Numbered from the stretch's first letter, positions 26,325-36,378 are shown. The stretch is DNA of 64,000 nt from Rhodobacteraceae bacterium Alg238-R152 (GCA_900537125.1 UNRJ01000007.1:229100-293099); one strand, 5' to 3'. Numbers and translations are program-made. Notes: generated by a model not told the origin, from the letters alone.

Positions 26325-27476
26325 TTAAGCCAGCGAAGTGAGCAACGCCTGCGACGGCTCCCCCGTTGGTTCAAGCCCGACGCTGCGCTGGTAGTCAGCA
26401 ATGGCAGCGCGAGATTTTGGCCCCAACACGCCGTCCGCCCCCCCGGTATCAAAGCCGCGCGCAGTCAGGCGCGATTGCAGGGCAATGCGGTCGTCTTTCG
26501 TGAGCCCATACTGATCCGGTGGGAACGCCGTGCGCAGCGGGCCGGCGCCGCCAATGCGGTCCGCGAGATGGCCCACGCCGATCGCGTAGCTGTCCGAGTT
26601 ATTGTAGCGCTTGATGGCGCTGAAATTGCCCGTCACAGCAAAGCGCGGGCCGCCGGCTTGAGGTTGGATCACGCGCGACGCCGTTTCACCGGGGCGCAAT
26701 TCCCAGCCCCATTTGGTGCCGCGGTTCCAGCCGTTCTTTTGCAGATAAGCCGCCGTGGAGGCAAGCGCGTCAGACGGATCATCTGACCAGATGTCGCGGC
26801 GGCCATCGCCGGTGTAATCGACCGCAAATGACTGATAGCTGGTCGGGATGAACTGCGTGTGGCCCATCGCGCCGGCCCAACTGCCCGTCATGCGATGGGC
26901 ACCGATGTCGCCGTTTTGCAAGATTTTGAGCGCTGCGATCAGCTGTTTTTCATAAAAATTGCCCCGCCGGCCATCAAACGCCAAGGTGGAAGTGGCGGAG
27001 ATCACCGGAATATCGCCTTTGCGCTCCCCGTAGTAGCTTTCCAGCCCCCAGATCGCGCAGATAATTTCCGCGTCCACTCCGTAGCTTTGCTCAAGGTTTT
27101 TCAGCGTGCTGCTGTGCCGGGAAAAGGCTGCGCGGCCTTTAGAAATGCGCTCCTCAGAGGCGGCAATAGACAAATAATCTTCAAGCGTGCGGGTGAATTC
27201 TGTTTGGTTGCGATCCCGTTTGATCACCCCTGGCAAATACCCCGTGTCGCGAAAGGCCGCGTTTAACGTTGCCTCGGAAATACCCTGGCTCAAGGCGCGG
27301 CCCCGAAAGCTGGCAACCCAAGCGGCATAGTCTCTGTTGGGTTGCGGGCGCAGATCCGCAGGCAATCCTTGTGGTTTGGGGGCGGAGGATCTTGGCGCCG
27401 TACCCGATGTGCTTTGACAGGCAGTAAGCGACAGGGCCGAGAGCCCGAGAACTACATTACGACGTGAGATACTCAT
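26325..27476 (-). CDS. Lytic murein transglycosylase B family lipoprotein
   Basis: A 383-residue MltB-family (SLT_2) enzyme that cleaves peptidoglycan glycan strands to 1,6-anhydro products. It has a lipoprotein signal with lipobox LTAC (Cys 20). The catalytic domain has CAIWGLESYYGERKG with the catalytic Glu, then MGHTQFIPTSYQSFAVD and WSDDPSDALASTAAYL. A C-terminal peptidoglycan-binding domain (about 325-383) ends YQRSVGLEPTGEPS. The start at 27476 puts the lipobox in the usual place. Confidence 0.94.
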   Translation of the reverse strand: MSISRRNVVLGLSALSLTACQSTSGTAPRSSAPKPQGLPADLRPQPNRDYAAWVASFRGRALSQGISEATLNAAFRDTGYLPGVIKRDRNQTEFTRTLEDYLSIAASEERISKGRAAFSRHSSTLKNLEQSYGVDAEIICAIWGLESYYGERKGDIPVISATSTLAFDGRRGNFYEKQLIAALKILQNGDIGAHRMTGSWAGAMGHTQFIPTSYQSFAVDYTGDGRRDIWSDDPSDALASTAAYLQKNGWNRGTKWGWELRPGETASRVIQPQAGGPRFAVTGNFSAIKRYNNSDSYAIGVGHLADRIGGAGPLRTAFPPDQYGLTKDDRIALQSRLTARGFDTGGADGVLGPKSRAAIADYQRSVGLEPTGEPSQALLTSLA

Positions 27477-27703
27477 ACTGACTGCCCTTGTTTGCCAAGT
27501 TTGTTTGAGGGCAGTTTGGCAGAGAAAAGTGAGAGGTGCGAGGGGGGAAATCACTGACCGGAGCGCAGTTGCGTTGCCGCCAGAAAGGAAAAGAGGCTGT
27601 AGGCTTTGCCATTTTCGATGCGGTGTCAGCTCACAACTCTATGCGGAAGCACGCAATTCGGCAACTGGCGACACGTACTGTGCCGCCAGTGGAGGTTTGG
27701 TCT

Positions 27704-30310
27704 TTAGTCTTTTTTGGTTTTTTTTGCGGCGGCTTTTTTGGCAGGGGCCTTTTTCTTTGCCGCCGGTTTTTTCTTGGCAGCGGCTTTCTTTTTGGCGGGC
27801 TTTTTCCCCGCCTTTTCGACGATCCACTCCATGGCCTGTTCCATGGTCACGTCTTTCACATCGATCTCTTTCGGGATCGTGGCGTTGACCTTTTCCCATT
27901 TCACATAAGGACCATAGCGGCCGTCCATGATGTTGACCGGCCCACCTGCATCCGGGTGTTCGCCCAGCTCACGCAAAGCTTTGGCAGCGGCGCGGCGGCC
28001 ACGGCCCGGATTGTTGCGCTTCTCGGTGATCATTTCCATGGCGCGGTTCATGCCGATTTCAAACACGTCGAGCGTCTCTTTGAGGTTGGCATAAACCGGT
28101 TTTTCCTCATCCGGCAGCTGGTGCATGATGTAGGGACCAAAGCGGCCCAAGTTGGAGGCAATCGCGCCGCCTTCCGGGTGCATGCCAATTTCACGCGGCA
28201 GGGTCAGCAGGGTTACCGCCTGCTCTAAGGTCACCTCTTCAGGCCCCCAGCCAGGCAGGTACTCTTTGCCCTGCTTGGGCAGAGAGGAGCGTGGTGGCTT
28301 TTTGTTTTCAGGCGTGGCTTCGCCGCGCTGCACATAGGGGCCAAAGCGGCCGGATTTCAGGTGGATTTCATCCCCTGCGTCTTCGCCCAGGACCTTCTCG
28401 TAGCCTTCCGCACCTTCGCCGGAGATTGGACGTGTATAGTTGCATTCCGGGTAGTTGCCGCAGCCAACAAATCCGCCAGTGCGGGAGGTTTTTAGGTGCA
28501 GCTGGCCTGCGCCACATTTGGGGCAGACGCGCGGGTCGGTGCCGTCTTCGCGGGCCGGATAAAGTTGAGGGGCCAGAGCGGCGTCCAAGATGTCGAGCAC
28601 CTCAGAGATGCGCAGGTCGCTGGTTTCGGCAATCGCGGCGTGGAAGTCTTTCCAGAAGCGGGCCAGCACGTTTTTATAGTTGCGATCGCCGGCGGAGACG
28701 TCATCGAGCTCTTCTTCGAGGTTGGCGGTGAATTCATAGCCGACATATTTGCGGAAGAAGTTCACCAGGAAGATTGTCACGATCCGGCCTTTGTCCTCTG
28801 GGAACAGGCGGTTTTTCTCTTTGCGGACGTAGTCGCGGTCTTGGATTGTGGTGATCACCGACGCGTAGGTGGAGGGGCGACCGATGCCAAGCTCTTCCAT
28901 ACGTTTCACCAAGGTGGCCTCGGTGTAGCGCGGTGGCGGCTGGGTGAAGTGCTGCTCTGGCGACACGGCGTTTTTGGCCATGGCTTCGCCCTGCATGATT
29001 TGCGGCAGGCGCTTGCCGTCCTCATCATCCACAACCTGATCGTCGCGGCCTTCCTCATAGACGCGCATAAAGCCGTCAAACATCACCACCTGACCGGTGG
29101 CCCGCAGCTCGATCTGCTGATCATCAGAGGCGATATCAACGGTGGTGCGCTCCATGCGGGCGCCCTCCATTTGACAGGCCAGGGTGCGTTTCCAGATCAG
29201 GTCATAAAGTTTGCGCTGATCATCCTCAGACACCTTCAAATCGGCGGGTTTGCGCATCATATCCGTCGGGCGGATACATTCGTGCGCTTCCTGCGCGTTC
29301 TTGGCTTTGTTCTTATAAATCCGTGGCTTGGCAGGCACGTAATCCTTGCCGTAGAGCGCTTCGATGGCGTCGCGCGCACCATCGACAGCTTCTGGTGCCA
29401 TGTCGATGCCGTCGGTTCGCATATAGGTGATGTAACCGGCTTCGTAGAGACGTTGTGCAGTGCTCATGCAGTGTTTGGCGCCCATGCCAAATTTGCGGCT
29501 GGCTTCCTGCTGCAGCGTTGAGGTCATAAAGGGGGCAGACGGGTTGCGCGAGGCGGGTTTGGCCTCAACCCGGGCAACCGACAGATCACGGCTTTGGATG
29601 GCTTGCACGGCCAGTTCCGCGGCGGTGGAGTTTTCCAGCGAGAATTTGTCGAGCTTCTCGCCGCCCAGCACGGTCAGGCGGGCCTCAAACTGTTGATTGC
29701 GCGGGGTGGAGAGCTGCGCCTTTACCGACCAGTATTCACGGGCGTTGAACGCCTCGATCTCGGTTTCGCGCTCCACGATCAAGCGCAGGCACACGGATTG
29801 CACACGACCGGCAGAACGCGCGCCGGGCAGTTTGCGCCACAGCACCGGGGAGAGGTTGAAGCCGACAAGGTAGTCGAGCGCGCGGCGGGCCAGATAGGCG
29901 TCGACCAGCGGCTGATCGACCTCGCGCGGGTTTTGCATTGCCTCGGTGATGGCGGATTTGGTGATGGCGTTGAACACCACACGGGACACGTTGGTGTCCT
30001 TTTTGATGGCGCGACGTTTGCGCAGGGCTTCCTCGAGGTGCCAGCTGATCGCTTCGCCTTCGCGATCGGGGTCGGTCGCGAGGATCAGTTCGTTGTCGTC
30101 TTTCAGCGCATCTGCGATGGCTTTGACGTGGGGGCGAGAGGAATTGCCAATCTCCCATGTCATCGCAAAATCTTCGTCCGGATCAACTGAACCGTTTTTG
30201 GCAGGCAGGTCGCGGATGTGGCCATAAGAGGCCAATACCGTGTAGTCCGAGCCAAGGTATTTGTTAATTGTTTTGGCTTTGGCTGGGGATTCTACGACAA
30301 CTACTGGCAT
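27704..30310 (-). CDS. topA: DNA topoisomerase I
   Basis: An 868-residue type IA topoisomerase that relaxes negative supercoils. The TOPRIM domain starts MPVVVVESPAKAKTINKYLG and contains ATDPDREGEAISWHLEE. The catalytic Tyr is in YITYMRTDG near residue 300. Zinc-type C-terminal modules include CPKCGAGQLHLKTSRTGGFV with CGNYPECNYTRP, followed by several further topo_C repeats (GRFGPY). The last ~35 residues are a Lys/Ala tail (KKAAAKKKPAAKKKAPAKK), a common DNA-binding extension in alphaproteobacteria. It is not in an operon with dprA; an opposite-strand gene separates them. Confidence 0.97.
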   Translation of the reverse strand: MPVVVVESPAKAKTINKYLGSDYTVLASYGHIRDLPAKNGSVDPDEDFAMTWEIGNSSRPHVKAIADALKDDNELILATDPDREGEAISWHLEEALRKRRAIKKDTNVSRVVFNAITKSAITEAMQNPREVDQPLVDAYLARRALDYLVGFNLSPVLWRKLPGARSAGRVQSVCLRLIVERETEIEAFNAREYWSVKAQLSTPRNQQFEARLTVLGGEKLDKFSLENSTAAELAVQAIQSRDLSVARVEAKPASRNPSAPFMTSTLQQEASRKFGMGAKHCMSTAQRLYEAGYITYMRTDGIDMAPEAVDGARDAIEALYGKDYVPAKPRIYKNKAKNAQEAHECIRPTDMMRKPADLKVSEDDQRKLYDLIWKRTLACQMEGARMERTTVDIASDDQQIELRATGQVVMFDGFMRVYEEGRDDQVVDDEDGKRLPQIMQGEAMAKNAVSPEQHFTQPPPRYTEATLVKRMEELGIGRPSTYASVITTIQDRDYVRKEKNRLFPEDKGRIVTIFLVNFFRKYVGYEFTANLEEELDDVSAGDRNYKNVLARFWKDFHAAIAETSDLRISEVLDILDAALAPQLYPAREDGTDPRVCPKCGAGQLHLKTSRTGGFVGCGNYPECNYTRPISGEGAEGYEKVLGEDAGDEIHLKSGRFGPYVQRGEATPENKKPPRSSLPKQGKEYLPGWGPEEVTLEQAVTLLTLPREIGMHPEGGAIASNLGRFGPYIMHQLPDEEKPVYANLKETLDVFEIGMNRAMEMITEKRNNPGRGRRAAAKALRELGEHPDAGGPVNIMDGRYGPYVKWEKVNATIPKEIDVKDVTMEQAMEWIVEKAGKKPAKKKAAAKKKPAAKKKAPAKKAAAKKTKKD

Positions 30311-30435
30311 TCATTTTCCTCTCGACTCGGCGCGAGCCTTATGGCCGCGAAAAATGTGGGGCGAAAGGGGGGATTGTCAATGCATAGCGGAATTTCGCGT
30401 GACAAAGAGCGCGGTGCAAAGGGAGAAAGACGGGA

Positions 30436-30879
30436 ATGAAGCGTTTGATTTTGGCAGGGGTTTTGGCGGTGGCTGCGGCGGGAAGTGCGCTGGCGCAGAG
30501 CTGGCAAGAGCCTGCGCGGGGCACGCAGACACGCAAAGATCTGATGAGTGCGATCCGCCCAATTGCAGAGTGGCGGCTGGGCGCGCCCGTGCAGTTTGTG
30601 GTCAAAGACCTGCGCGTGGCGGGTGACGTGGGCTACGGTCGGCTTTACGCGCAGCGTCCCGGAGGGGCAAAGATTGATTTGAACGCAACGCCTATCTCGC
30701 AACGCATGGGCGGCGCGTTTTTTGAGGACTGGGAAGAGCCTTACATTGATGTGATGTACAAGAAGTCCGGCAACATGTGGGTGGCGGTGGAATACACGCT
30801 TTCGGCCAGTGAGGCTTGGTGGGCGTCGCCGGCGTACTGTGCCGCGTTTGGCCCTGTGTTGACGGAGTGGTGCCACTAA
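30436..30879 (+). CDS. Secreted protein of unknown function
   Basis: A 147-residue protein with a clear signal peptide (MKRLILAGVLAVAAAGSALA, then QSWQEP). The mature part has PIAEWRLGAPVQFVVKDLRV and RLYAQRPGGAKIDLN, then DVMYKKSGNMWVAVEYTLSASEAWW and two Cys (YCAAFG...EWCH) that could form a disulphide. Homologues are small periplasmic proteins of unknown role. It lies alone between topA and dprA on the other strand; GGGAGAAAGACGGG precedes the ATG. Confidence 0.82.
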   Translation: MKRLILAGVLAVAAAGSALAQSWQEPARGTQTRKDLMSAIRPIAEWRLGAPVQFVVKDLRVAGDVGYGRLYAQRPGGAKIDLNATPISQRMGGAFFEDWEEPYIDVMYKKSGNMWVAVEYTLSASEAWWASPAYCAAFGPVLTEWCH

Positions 30880-30891
30880 GTATTTCGCATT

Positions 30892-32034
30892 TTAGGTTTT
30901 TGAGAGAAGCCCGCCAGCCAGGCGGGTGATTTTGCCGTCCATTTCGAGGTCCAACAGCACAGGCGTGACCTCGGACGAGGACATCACCATGTCGCGCACC
31001 AGTTGGTCCTCGCTGACGGGGGAGGGACCGAGGCGTTGCAGTATTTCGCTGTGCAGAGCGGCGGTGTCGCGCAGGGTACGGCGTGGGCGAGTCTGTGGCG
31101 GCTCTTTGGGCTGCCTTGCCACAGGCGGAGCGCGCAAAGGCAGCGTGTTGAGCACGTCCAGGACATCCTCGGCATCGCGCACCAAGCTAGCGCCGTCGCG
31201 GATCAGCATGTTGGCACCGGAGGCGCGGGCGTCAAATGGGTGGCCGGGCACCGCCAGCACATCGCGGCCTTGATCTAGCGCGATGCGGGCGGTCAAAAGG
31301 CTACCGGATTTGGACGCGGCTTCTACCACAACTACAGCCCGCACAAGGCCGGAGATAATCCGGTTGCGGGCCGGGAAATGGCGCGCGCGGGGTTCCATGG
31401 TGGGGCGTTGTTCGGAGATACAGAGGCCTTGGCTGGCGATCTGTTGGGCAAGGCTCACGTTTTTGGACGGGTAGGGGCGCGCAAGGCCGCCTGCATAAAC
31501 AGCGATGGTGCCTGTGGCGAGTGCAGCCTCATGGGCGGTGGCGTCGATGCCACGGGCTAGGCCAGACACCACGGTGAGACCCGCAGCGCCCAGCTCAGAG
31601 GTGAGCCGTTTGGCCATGCGCAGGCCCAGGGAAGAGGCATTGCGCGCGCCTATGATGGCAACCGTTGGGGTGTTGAGAAGGCCGGTGTTGCCAAGACACC
31701 AGAGCATTGGTGGAGCATCAGGGGTTTCTTTGAGCAGCACCGGGTAGTCAGGATCATCAAAAAAAATCGGCCGCGCTCCAAGAGCACGGCCGTCATTTAG
31801 TTCGCATTTTGCGTCGTCGATTGAAGTTGGGGTGTAGCGGGACACGCCAGCAGTTCTTGCTATGTCAGGCAGGGCGCCCAAGGCCGCCTCCGCCGATCCG
31901 TGTTCCTGCATCAATCGGTGATATGTAGTTGCCCCGACACGTCGGGATCGCAAGAGGCGAAGTCGCGTTAATCGCGCTTCCTCCGTGGTGGGTGGGATTT
32001 GGGGGTGAGTGGAAGAAATTCGATCTTCGGTCAT
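30892..32034 (-). CDS. dprA: DNA processing protein DprA
   Basis: A 380-residue DprA/Smf protein, which loads RecA on incoming single-stranded DNA during natural transformation. The Rossmann core has AIIGARNASSLGLRMAKRL, SGLARGIDATAHEAALATG, PARNRIISGLVRAVVVVEAA and KSGSLLTARIALDQGRDVLA. An N-terminal SAM/HhH-like region and a C-terminal winged helix (SEDQLVRDMVMSSSEVTPVL) flank it. ATG at 32034 has GAGG 8 bases upstream; a TTG two codons earlier is possible. Confidence 0.95.
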   Translation of the reverse strand: MTEDRISSTHPQIPPTTEEARLTRLRLLRSRRVGATTYHRLMQEHGSAEAALGALPDIARTAGVSRYTPTSIDDAKCELNDGRALGARPIFFDDPDYPVLLKETPDAPPMLWCLGNTGLLNTPTVAIIGARNASSLGLRMAKRLTSELGAAGLTVVSGLARGIDATAHEAALATGTIAVYAGGLARPYPSKNVSLAQQIASQGLCISEQRPTMEPRARHFPARNRIISGLVRAVVVVEAASKSGSLLTARIALDQGRDVLAVPGHPFDARASGANMLIRDGASLVRDAEDVLDVLNTLPLRAPPVARQPKEPPQTRPRRTLRDTAALHSEILQRLGPSPVSEDQLVRDMVMSSSEVTPVLLDLEMDGKITRLAGGLLSKT

Positions 32035-32162
32035 CCGCAACCTCGCCTACTTGCAAGAACAGGTTTAGGCTTTCAGTGGTTAACAGCTGGTAAACCAAAC
32101 CAGAAAAAATTGAGAAGAGACCAAATAAATTGGTTTAACCTCTCATTTTTATCAGTTTGGTC

Positions 32163-33584
32163 TCAGGTGGCCGCACCACCAACTGTCAATCCATCCATCA
32201 AAACAGTGGGTTGCCCGACCCCTACCGGCACCCATTGCCCGGCTTTACCGCAGTTTCCCATGCCCGGATCAAGCGCCATATCATTACCCAGACCCTTAAT
32301 TTGCATCATGGCGGTCGCACCATCGCCTATTAAAGTGGCGCCTTTGACTGGCGCGCCAACCTTGCCATTTTCCACGCGGTAGGCCTCGGTGCAGGAAAAC
32401 ACAAACTTGCCATTGGTGATGTCGACCTGACCGCCGCCAAAGCCAACAGCGTAGATGCCATCTTTCAGAGAGGCGACCAAATCTGACGGGTTGGCGTCGC
32501 CGCCCTCCATATAAGTGTTGGTCATACGTGGCATGGGGGCATGAGCGTAGCTTTCGCGGCGACCATTGCCTGTTGGGTCCACCCCCATCAGGCGGGCGTT
32601 TTGACGATCCTGCATGTAACCAACCAGAACGCCATCTTCGATCAAGGTGGTTTTGCCGGACGGAGTGCCTTCATCATCCACGGTGATGGAGCCGCGACGG
32701 TCTGCGATGGTGCCGTCGTCGATCACGGTCACACCTTTGGAGGCCACCCGTTGCCCAATCATGCCTGCAAATTTAGAGCTGCCTTTACGGTTGAAATCAC
32801 CTTCTAGCCCGTGGCCCACAGCCTCGTGCAAAAGGATGCCTGGCCAGCCGGGGCCAAGCACCACTTCCATGGGGCCAGCCGGGGCAGGCACAGCGGAGAG
32901 GTTCACGTTGGCGACGCGCAGGGCCTCGCGGGTTTTGGCTTGCCAGTCTGCCGGATCAAGCAAGCCATCAAGACCAACCCGGCCACCGCCACCTGCTGAG
33001 CCGCTTTCACGTCGGCCATTTTGCTCGACAATTACCGAGACGTTTACCCGGGTCATGGGGCGAGTGTCGGTCACCACCTGGCCATCGGGACGCAAGATCA
33101 CCACTTCTTGGTGGGATGCTGCCAAAGTGGCGGAGACCTGCACCACACGGGGATCAAGATCACGGGCGAAGGTGTCGATGTCGCGCAGGGTTTCGATCTT
33201 TACCGGGAAGTCGATGCCGCCAATCGGATCGACGTCAGTGTAAAGCTTGCGATTGGTGGGCTTGGGGCCGTCTGCCAAGATGCCGCCGCCAGCACCGACC
33301 GCCAGACGCGCCGTGTCGACCGCGCGCTTGATCGCGGCTTCGCTGATTTCGGAGGAATGGGCGTAACCAGCAACCTCGCCATTCACCGCGCGCAGACCGA
33401 ATCCCTCGGCCGCATCGTAGCTTGCGGTCTTAATTCGGCCGTCATCAAACACCAAAGCTTCGGAACTGCGGCGTTCAAAAAACAACTCACCATCATCTGC
33501 CCCCGTCGTCGCAGTGCGCAAATGACGCAGGGCAATGCCTTCATCTATTGAAGTTTCAAAGGGTTGGAAGCGGGTTTGGGTCAT
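32163..33584 (-). CDS. tldD: Metalloprotease TldD
   Basis: A 473-residue TldD/PmbA-family protease. With TldE it forms a heterodimer that trims leader peptides and unfolded peptides in the cytoplasm. The zinc motif is HEAVGHGLEGDFNRKGSS. The N-terminal domain has GLRAVNGEVAGYAHS and the C-terminal MLPRMTNTYMEGGD-like block is present as MPRMTNTYMEGGDANPS. The partner TldE/PmbA is not in the window. An FNR-type box lies 20 bp upstream of its start. Confidence 0.95.
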   Translation of the reverse strand: MTQTRFQPFETSIDEGIALRHLRTATTGADDGELFFERRSSEALVFDDGRIKTASYDAAEGFGLRAVNGEVAGYAHSSEISEAAIKRAVDTARLAVGAGGGILADGPKPTNRKLYTDVDPIGGIDFPVKIETLRDIDTFARDLDPRVVQVSATLAASHQEVVILRPDGQVVTDTRPMTRVNVSVIVEQNGRRESGSAGGGGRVGLDGLLDPADWQAKTREALRVANVNLSAVPAPAGPMEVVLGPGWPGILLHEAVGHGLEGDFNRKGSSKFAGMIGQRVASKGVTVIDDGTIADRRGSITVDDEGTPSGKTTLIEDGVLVGYMQDRQNARLMGVDPTGNGRRESYAHAPMPRMTNTYMEGGDANPSDLVASLKDGIYAVGFGGGQVDITNGKFVFSCTEAYRVENGKVGAPVKGATLIGDGATAMMQIKGLGNDMALDPGMGNCGKAGQWVPVGVGQPTVLMDGLTVGGAAT

Positions 33585-33603
33585 GTGCGGGTAGCCTCAT
33601 TAT

Positions 33604-33617
33604 TTGATCTAAATCAA
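33604..33617. promoter_or_regulatory. FNR/FnrL-type binding site between tldD and ctaC
   Basis: TTGATCTAAATCAA is an exact match to the FNR-family consensus TTGAT-N4-ATCAA. It lies 20 bp before the tldD start and about 150 bp before ctaC in the divergent gap. In purple bacteria and roseobacters FnrL controls respiratory genes in response to oxygen, so repression of the aa3 oxidase operon at low oxygen is a reasonable inference; control of tldD is equally possible from position. Confidence 0.75.
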
Positions 33618-33765
33618 AAAAGCGTCCGTTTGACGCAAGCTTCGATCTTTATCTACGGGAGAGAATATGGTTTTTAGGCGCGAAACAACAGCGGGATTCC
33701 GCCGAAAGGCGCAAGGGATTCTGTTCCACCGATAAGAACAACACCGCAACCGATCAGGGTGACAT

Positions 33766-34614
33766 ATGCGAATTCTCTCGACATTCCTGGGCCTTATGGC
33801 AGCTACCATCGCCGCGCCCGCCTTTGCGCAGTCCGCCGAAACCATCGGCAAACCGGTTCAAAAAGCAACAGGCTTCCAGCCTGCGGCCACCGAACTTGCG
33901 CGCCAGATTCATTCATTGGACACTTTGCTCCTCTGGATCATCACCATCATCACGGTGTTTGTGACCGGACTGATGATTTACTGCATCGTGCGGTTTAACC
34001 GCCGTGCCAACCCAACACCCGGCACTTTCACGCATAACTCGCCGTTGGAAATTGCCTGGACGCTTGGCCCAATTCTCATTCTGGTTCTGATCGGGTCTTT
34101 CTCTCTGCCGGTGCTGTTCAATCAGCAAGAAATCCCAGAAGGCGAAGTACACATCAAGGTGACTGGCTACCAATGGTACTGGGGCTATGAGTACACCGAT
34201 CACGAATTTGCTTTCGACAGCTTCCTGCTCGACAAAGAAGAGCTGGCAGCCAACGGCTACAACGATGACGAATATCTGCTGGCAACCGACACCAAAGTGG
34301 TTGTGCCAGTTGGTAAGACCATTGTGATGGACGTGACCGGTGCGGATGTGATTCACAGCTGGACCATCCCATCCTTTGGTGTGAAGCAGGACGCTGTGCC
34401 TGGCCGCATCGCGCAGCTTTGGTTCAAGGCTGAGAAAGAAGGCATCTTCTTTGGTCAGTGTTCCGAGCTTTGCGGCAAGGACCACGCCTATATGCCAATC
34501 ACCGTGCAGGTTGTGTCCGAAGCCGAGTACGCCACTTGGCTGAAGGGCGCGATCGAAGAGCATGCGGGCGATATGTCCACCCTGCCGGGTGTGGCATTGG
34601 CCTCCGCAGACTAA
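33766..34614 (+). CDS. ctaC: Cytochrome c oxidase subunit II
   Basis: A 282-residue subunit of the aa3-type oxidase. It has a signal peptide (MRILSTFLGLMAATIAAPAFA), two TM helices (about 53-75 and 98-118) and a periplasmic cupredoxin domain. The CuA site is GQCSELCGKDHAYM with an upstream His in DVIHSWTIPSFGVKQDAVPG. It accepts electrons from cytochrome c. It opens the cta operon; subunit I is not in the window, as is common when ctaD lies elsewhere. Confidence 0.97.
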   Translation: MRILSTFLGLMAATIAAPAFAQSAETIGKPVQKATGFQPAATELARQIHSLDTLLLWIITIITVFVTGLMIYCIVRFNRRANPTPGTFTHNSPLEIAWTLGPILILVLIGSFSLPVLFNQQEIPEGEVHIKVTGYQWYWGYEYTDHEFAFDSFLLDKEELAANGYNDDEYLLATDTKVVVPVGKTIVMDVTGADVIHSWTIPSFGVKQDAVPGRIAQLWFKAEKEGIFFGQCSELCGKDHAYMPITVQVVSEAEYATWLKGAIEEHAGDMSTLPGVALASAD

Positions 34615-34650
34615 ACAGATCAGGGCGGGGTTCCCGTCTGACGACATCAA

Positions 34651-34672
34651 GGCGGGCAGGGTGCCCGCCTTT
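34651..34672 (+). terminator. Intergenic hairpin between ctaC and the heme O synthase gene
   Basis: GGCGGGCA (34651-34658) pairs perfectly with TGCCCGCC (34662-34669) around a 3-base loop, followed by only three T. It may be a partial terminator or mRNA stabiliser that makes ctaC transcripts more abundant than downstream genes. Confidence 0.55.
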
Positions 34673-34689
34673 CACAAACAGGACAGAGC

Positions 34690-35634
34690 ATGAGCGACGC
34701 AAGCATCAATACGCAAGCCAGAGCCAGCCATGGTGACGCAGAATTTGGCGACTATTTCGCCCTGCTGAAACCACGGGTGATGTCGCTTGTGGTGTTCACG
34801 GCGGCTGTTGGCCTGTTGGCAGCACCTGGTTCTGTGCACCCGTTTGTGGCGTTTTGCGCCATTTTGTTCATTGCTGTTGGCGGAGGCGCCTCCGGCGCGC
34901 TGAACATGTGGTATGATGCTGACATCGACCGGCTGATGAAGCGCACCCAAAGTCGCCCCATTCCCGCAGGCAAAGTCACCGAGGGTGAGGCGCTGGCCGT
35001 TGGTGTGGCGCTGTCTGGCTTTGCGGTGGTGATGCTGGGACTGGCCGCCAATTGGATGGCCGCAGGTCTGCTGGCCTTTACAATTTTCTTCTACGTGGTG
35101 ATTTACACCATGTGGCTCAAACGCTGGACCCCGCAGAACATCGTAATTGGTGGCGCAGCGGGCGCTTTCCCTCCGATGATTGGTTGGGCGGTCGTGACTG
35201 GCGGCATATCGATCGAAAGCGTGCTGATGTTCACGCTGACGTTCATGTGGACCCCGCCGCATTTTTGGGCGCTGTGCCTGTTCATGAAGTCTGACTACAA
35301 AGACGCGGGCGTGCCGATGTTGCATGTAACCCATGGCCGTCGCGTGACCCGCAACCACATTCTGGTTTACACGCTGCTGCTGGCGGTTGTTGCGATTGGC
35401 ATGGCGTTCACCGGTGTGGGTGGCCCGATTTACCTGACCACCGCGTTGATCCTGAACGGCCTGTTTGTGGCTGGTGCCATTTCGATCTGGCGTCGGGACG
35501 AAGAGATTTCTGAAGCGGATGGCTACAAGCGTGAAAAGGCCTTCTTTGGCCTGTCGCTGATTTACCTGTTCTTACATTTTGGTGCGATTTTGGCAGAGGC
35601 CACGTTGGCCCCCTATGGCATCGGAGGATGGTAA
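34690..35634 (+). CDS. ctaB: Protoheme IX farnesyltransferase (heme O synthase)
   Basis: A 314-residue UbiA-family prenyltransferase with about nine TM helices that adds a farnesyl group to heme B, the first step to heme A for the oxidase. The first Asp-rich motif is [20 protein letters not shown] and the second region is [13 protein letters not shown] preceded by [13 protein letters not shown]. It sits between ctaC and ctaG, so cofactor and subunit synthesis are coupled. Also named cyoE. Confidence 0.96.
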   Translation: MSDASINTQARASHGDAEFGDYFALLKPRVMSLVVFTAAVGLLAAPGSVHPFVAFCAILFIAVGGGASGALNMWYDADIDRLMKRTQSRPIPAGKVTEGEALAVGVALSGFAVVMLGLAANWMAAGLLAFTIFFYVVIYTMWLKRWTPQNIVIGGAAGAFPPMIGWAVVTGGISIESVLMFTLTFMWTPPHFWALCLFMKSDYKDAGVPMLHVTHGRRVTRNHILVYTLLLAVVAIGMAFTGVGGPIYLTTALILNGLFVAGAISIWRRDEEISEADGYKREKAFFGLSLIYLFLHFGAILAEATLAPYGIGGW

Positions 35635-35638
35635 AGAT

Positions 35639-35806
35639 ATGAGTTTTCGCGAAGAACATGAACTGCACAAGCGCCGCTTTGGCCGCAACCTTGGGGTTGC
35701 GCTGGTCCTTGTTGGCTTCATTGTGATTGTGTTTGGCCTGACCGTGGTCAAAGTCACACGCGGCGACTATGAGCCCGAAAACGCCAGCATCCAGAGGGAC
35801 CAGTAA
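35639..35806 (+). CDS. Small membrane protein of the cta operon (CoxF-like)
   Basis: A 55-residue protein, basic at the N-terminus ([15 protein letters not shown]) with one TM helix ([20 protein letters not shown]). Such small proteins occupy this place between the heme O synthase and ctaG genes in many alphaproteobacteria and are annotated as CoxF or cytochrome oxidase assembly proteins; the exact role is not established. GGAGG lies 10 bases before the start, and 2 bp separate its stop from ctaG. Confidence 0.85.
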   Translation: MSFREEHELHKRRFGRNLGVALVLVGFIVIVFGLTVVKVTRGDYEPENASIQRDQ

Positions 35807-35808
35807 AC

Positions 35809-36378
35809 ATGGACCCGAAGAAAAAGACATTGGTGCAGACCGTCAGCGTTGTTGTTGTTATGGGCGCGCTGGCTTGGGCATCGGTGCCGTTTTATGATTG
35901 GTTCTGCCGTGTGACCGGCTTTGGGGGGGTGACCAACGTCGCCGAGACCGGCAGCGATGTGATCCTCGACAAGACCATCAAGGTGCGGTTTGACGCTTCC
36001 ATTGAACGTGACATGGCATGGGAGTTCAAACCTCTGCAGCGCGAGATGGAGATCCGTATCGGGGAAACCGGTCTGGCGTTCTACGAGGCTTATAACCCAT
36101 CCGACCGACCTATTGCAGGCACCGCGAGCTACAACGTGGCGCCCTATGATGCGGGTGGTTTTTTCACCAAAATCGACTGTTTCTGCTTTGAAGAGCAGGT
36201 GCTGCAACCCGGCGAGCGGGTGACGATGCCGGTGAGTTTCTACGTGGACCCGGAAATTGTTGATGACCGGGACGCAAAATACATCAAGGTGATCACTTTG
36301 GGATACACCTTTTATGAAACAGACTTGCCCGAAGACTTGGCGTCCTTGACGACCGCGGGCGAGAAAAAGCAAAACTAA
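35809..36378 (+). CDS. ctaG: Cytochrome c oxidase assembly protein CtaG (Cox11 family)
   Basis: A 189-residue Cox11-type copper chaperone for the CuB site of subunit I. One N-terminal TM helix ([26 protein letters not shown]) anchors a periplasmic Ig-like domain. The copper-binding motif CFCFEEQ is at [12 protein letters not shown], and [11 protein letters not shown] follows as in relatives. Confidence 0.95.
   Translation: MDPKKKTLVQTVSVVVVMGALAWASVPFYDWFCRVTGFGGVTNVAETGSDVILDKTIKVRFDASIERDMAWEFKPLQREMEIRIGETGLAFYEAYNPSDRPIAGTASYNVAPYDAGGFFTKIDCFCFEEQVLQPGERVTMPVSFYVDPEIVDDRDAKYIKVITLGYTFYETDLPEDLASLTTAGEKKQN

Noticed and set aside
28496..29521. 341-codon plus-strand frame inside topA
   Set aside because: Shadow of the topA frame; composition rich in His/Gln from complementary codons.
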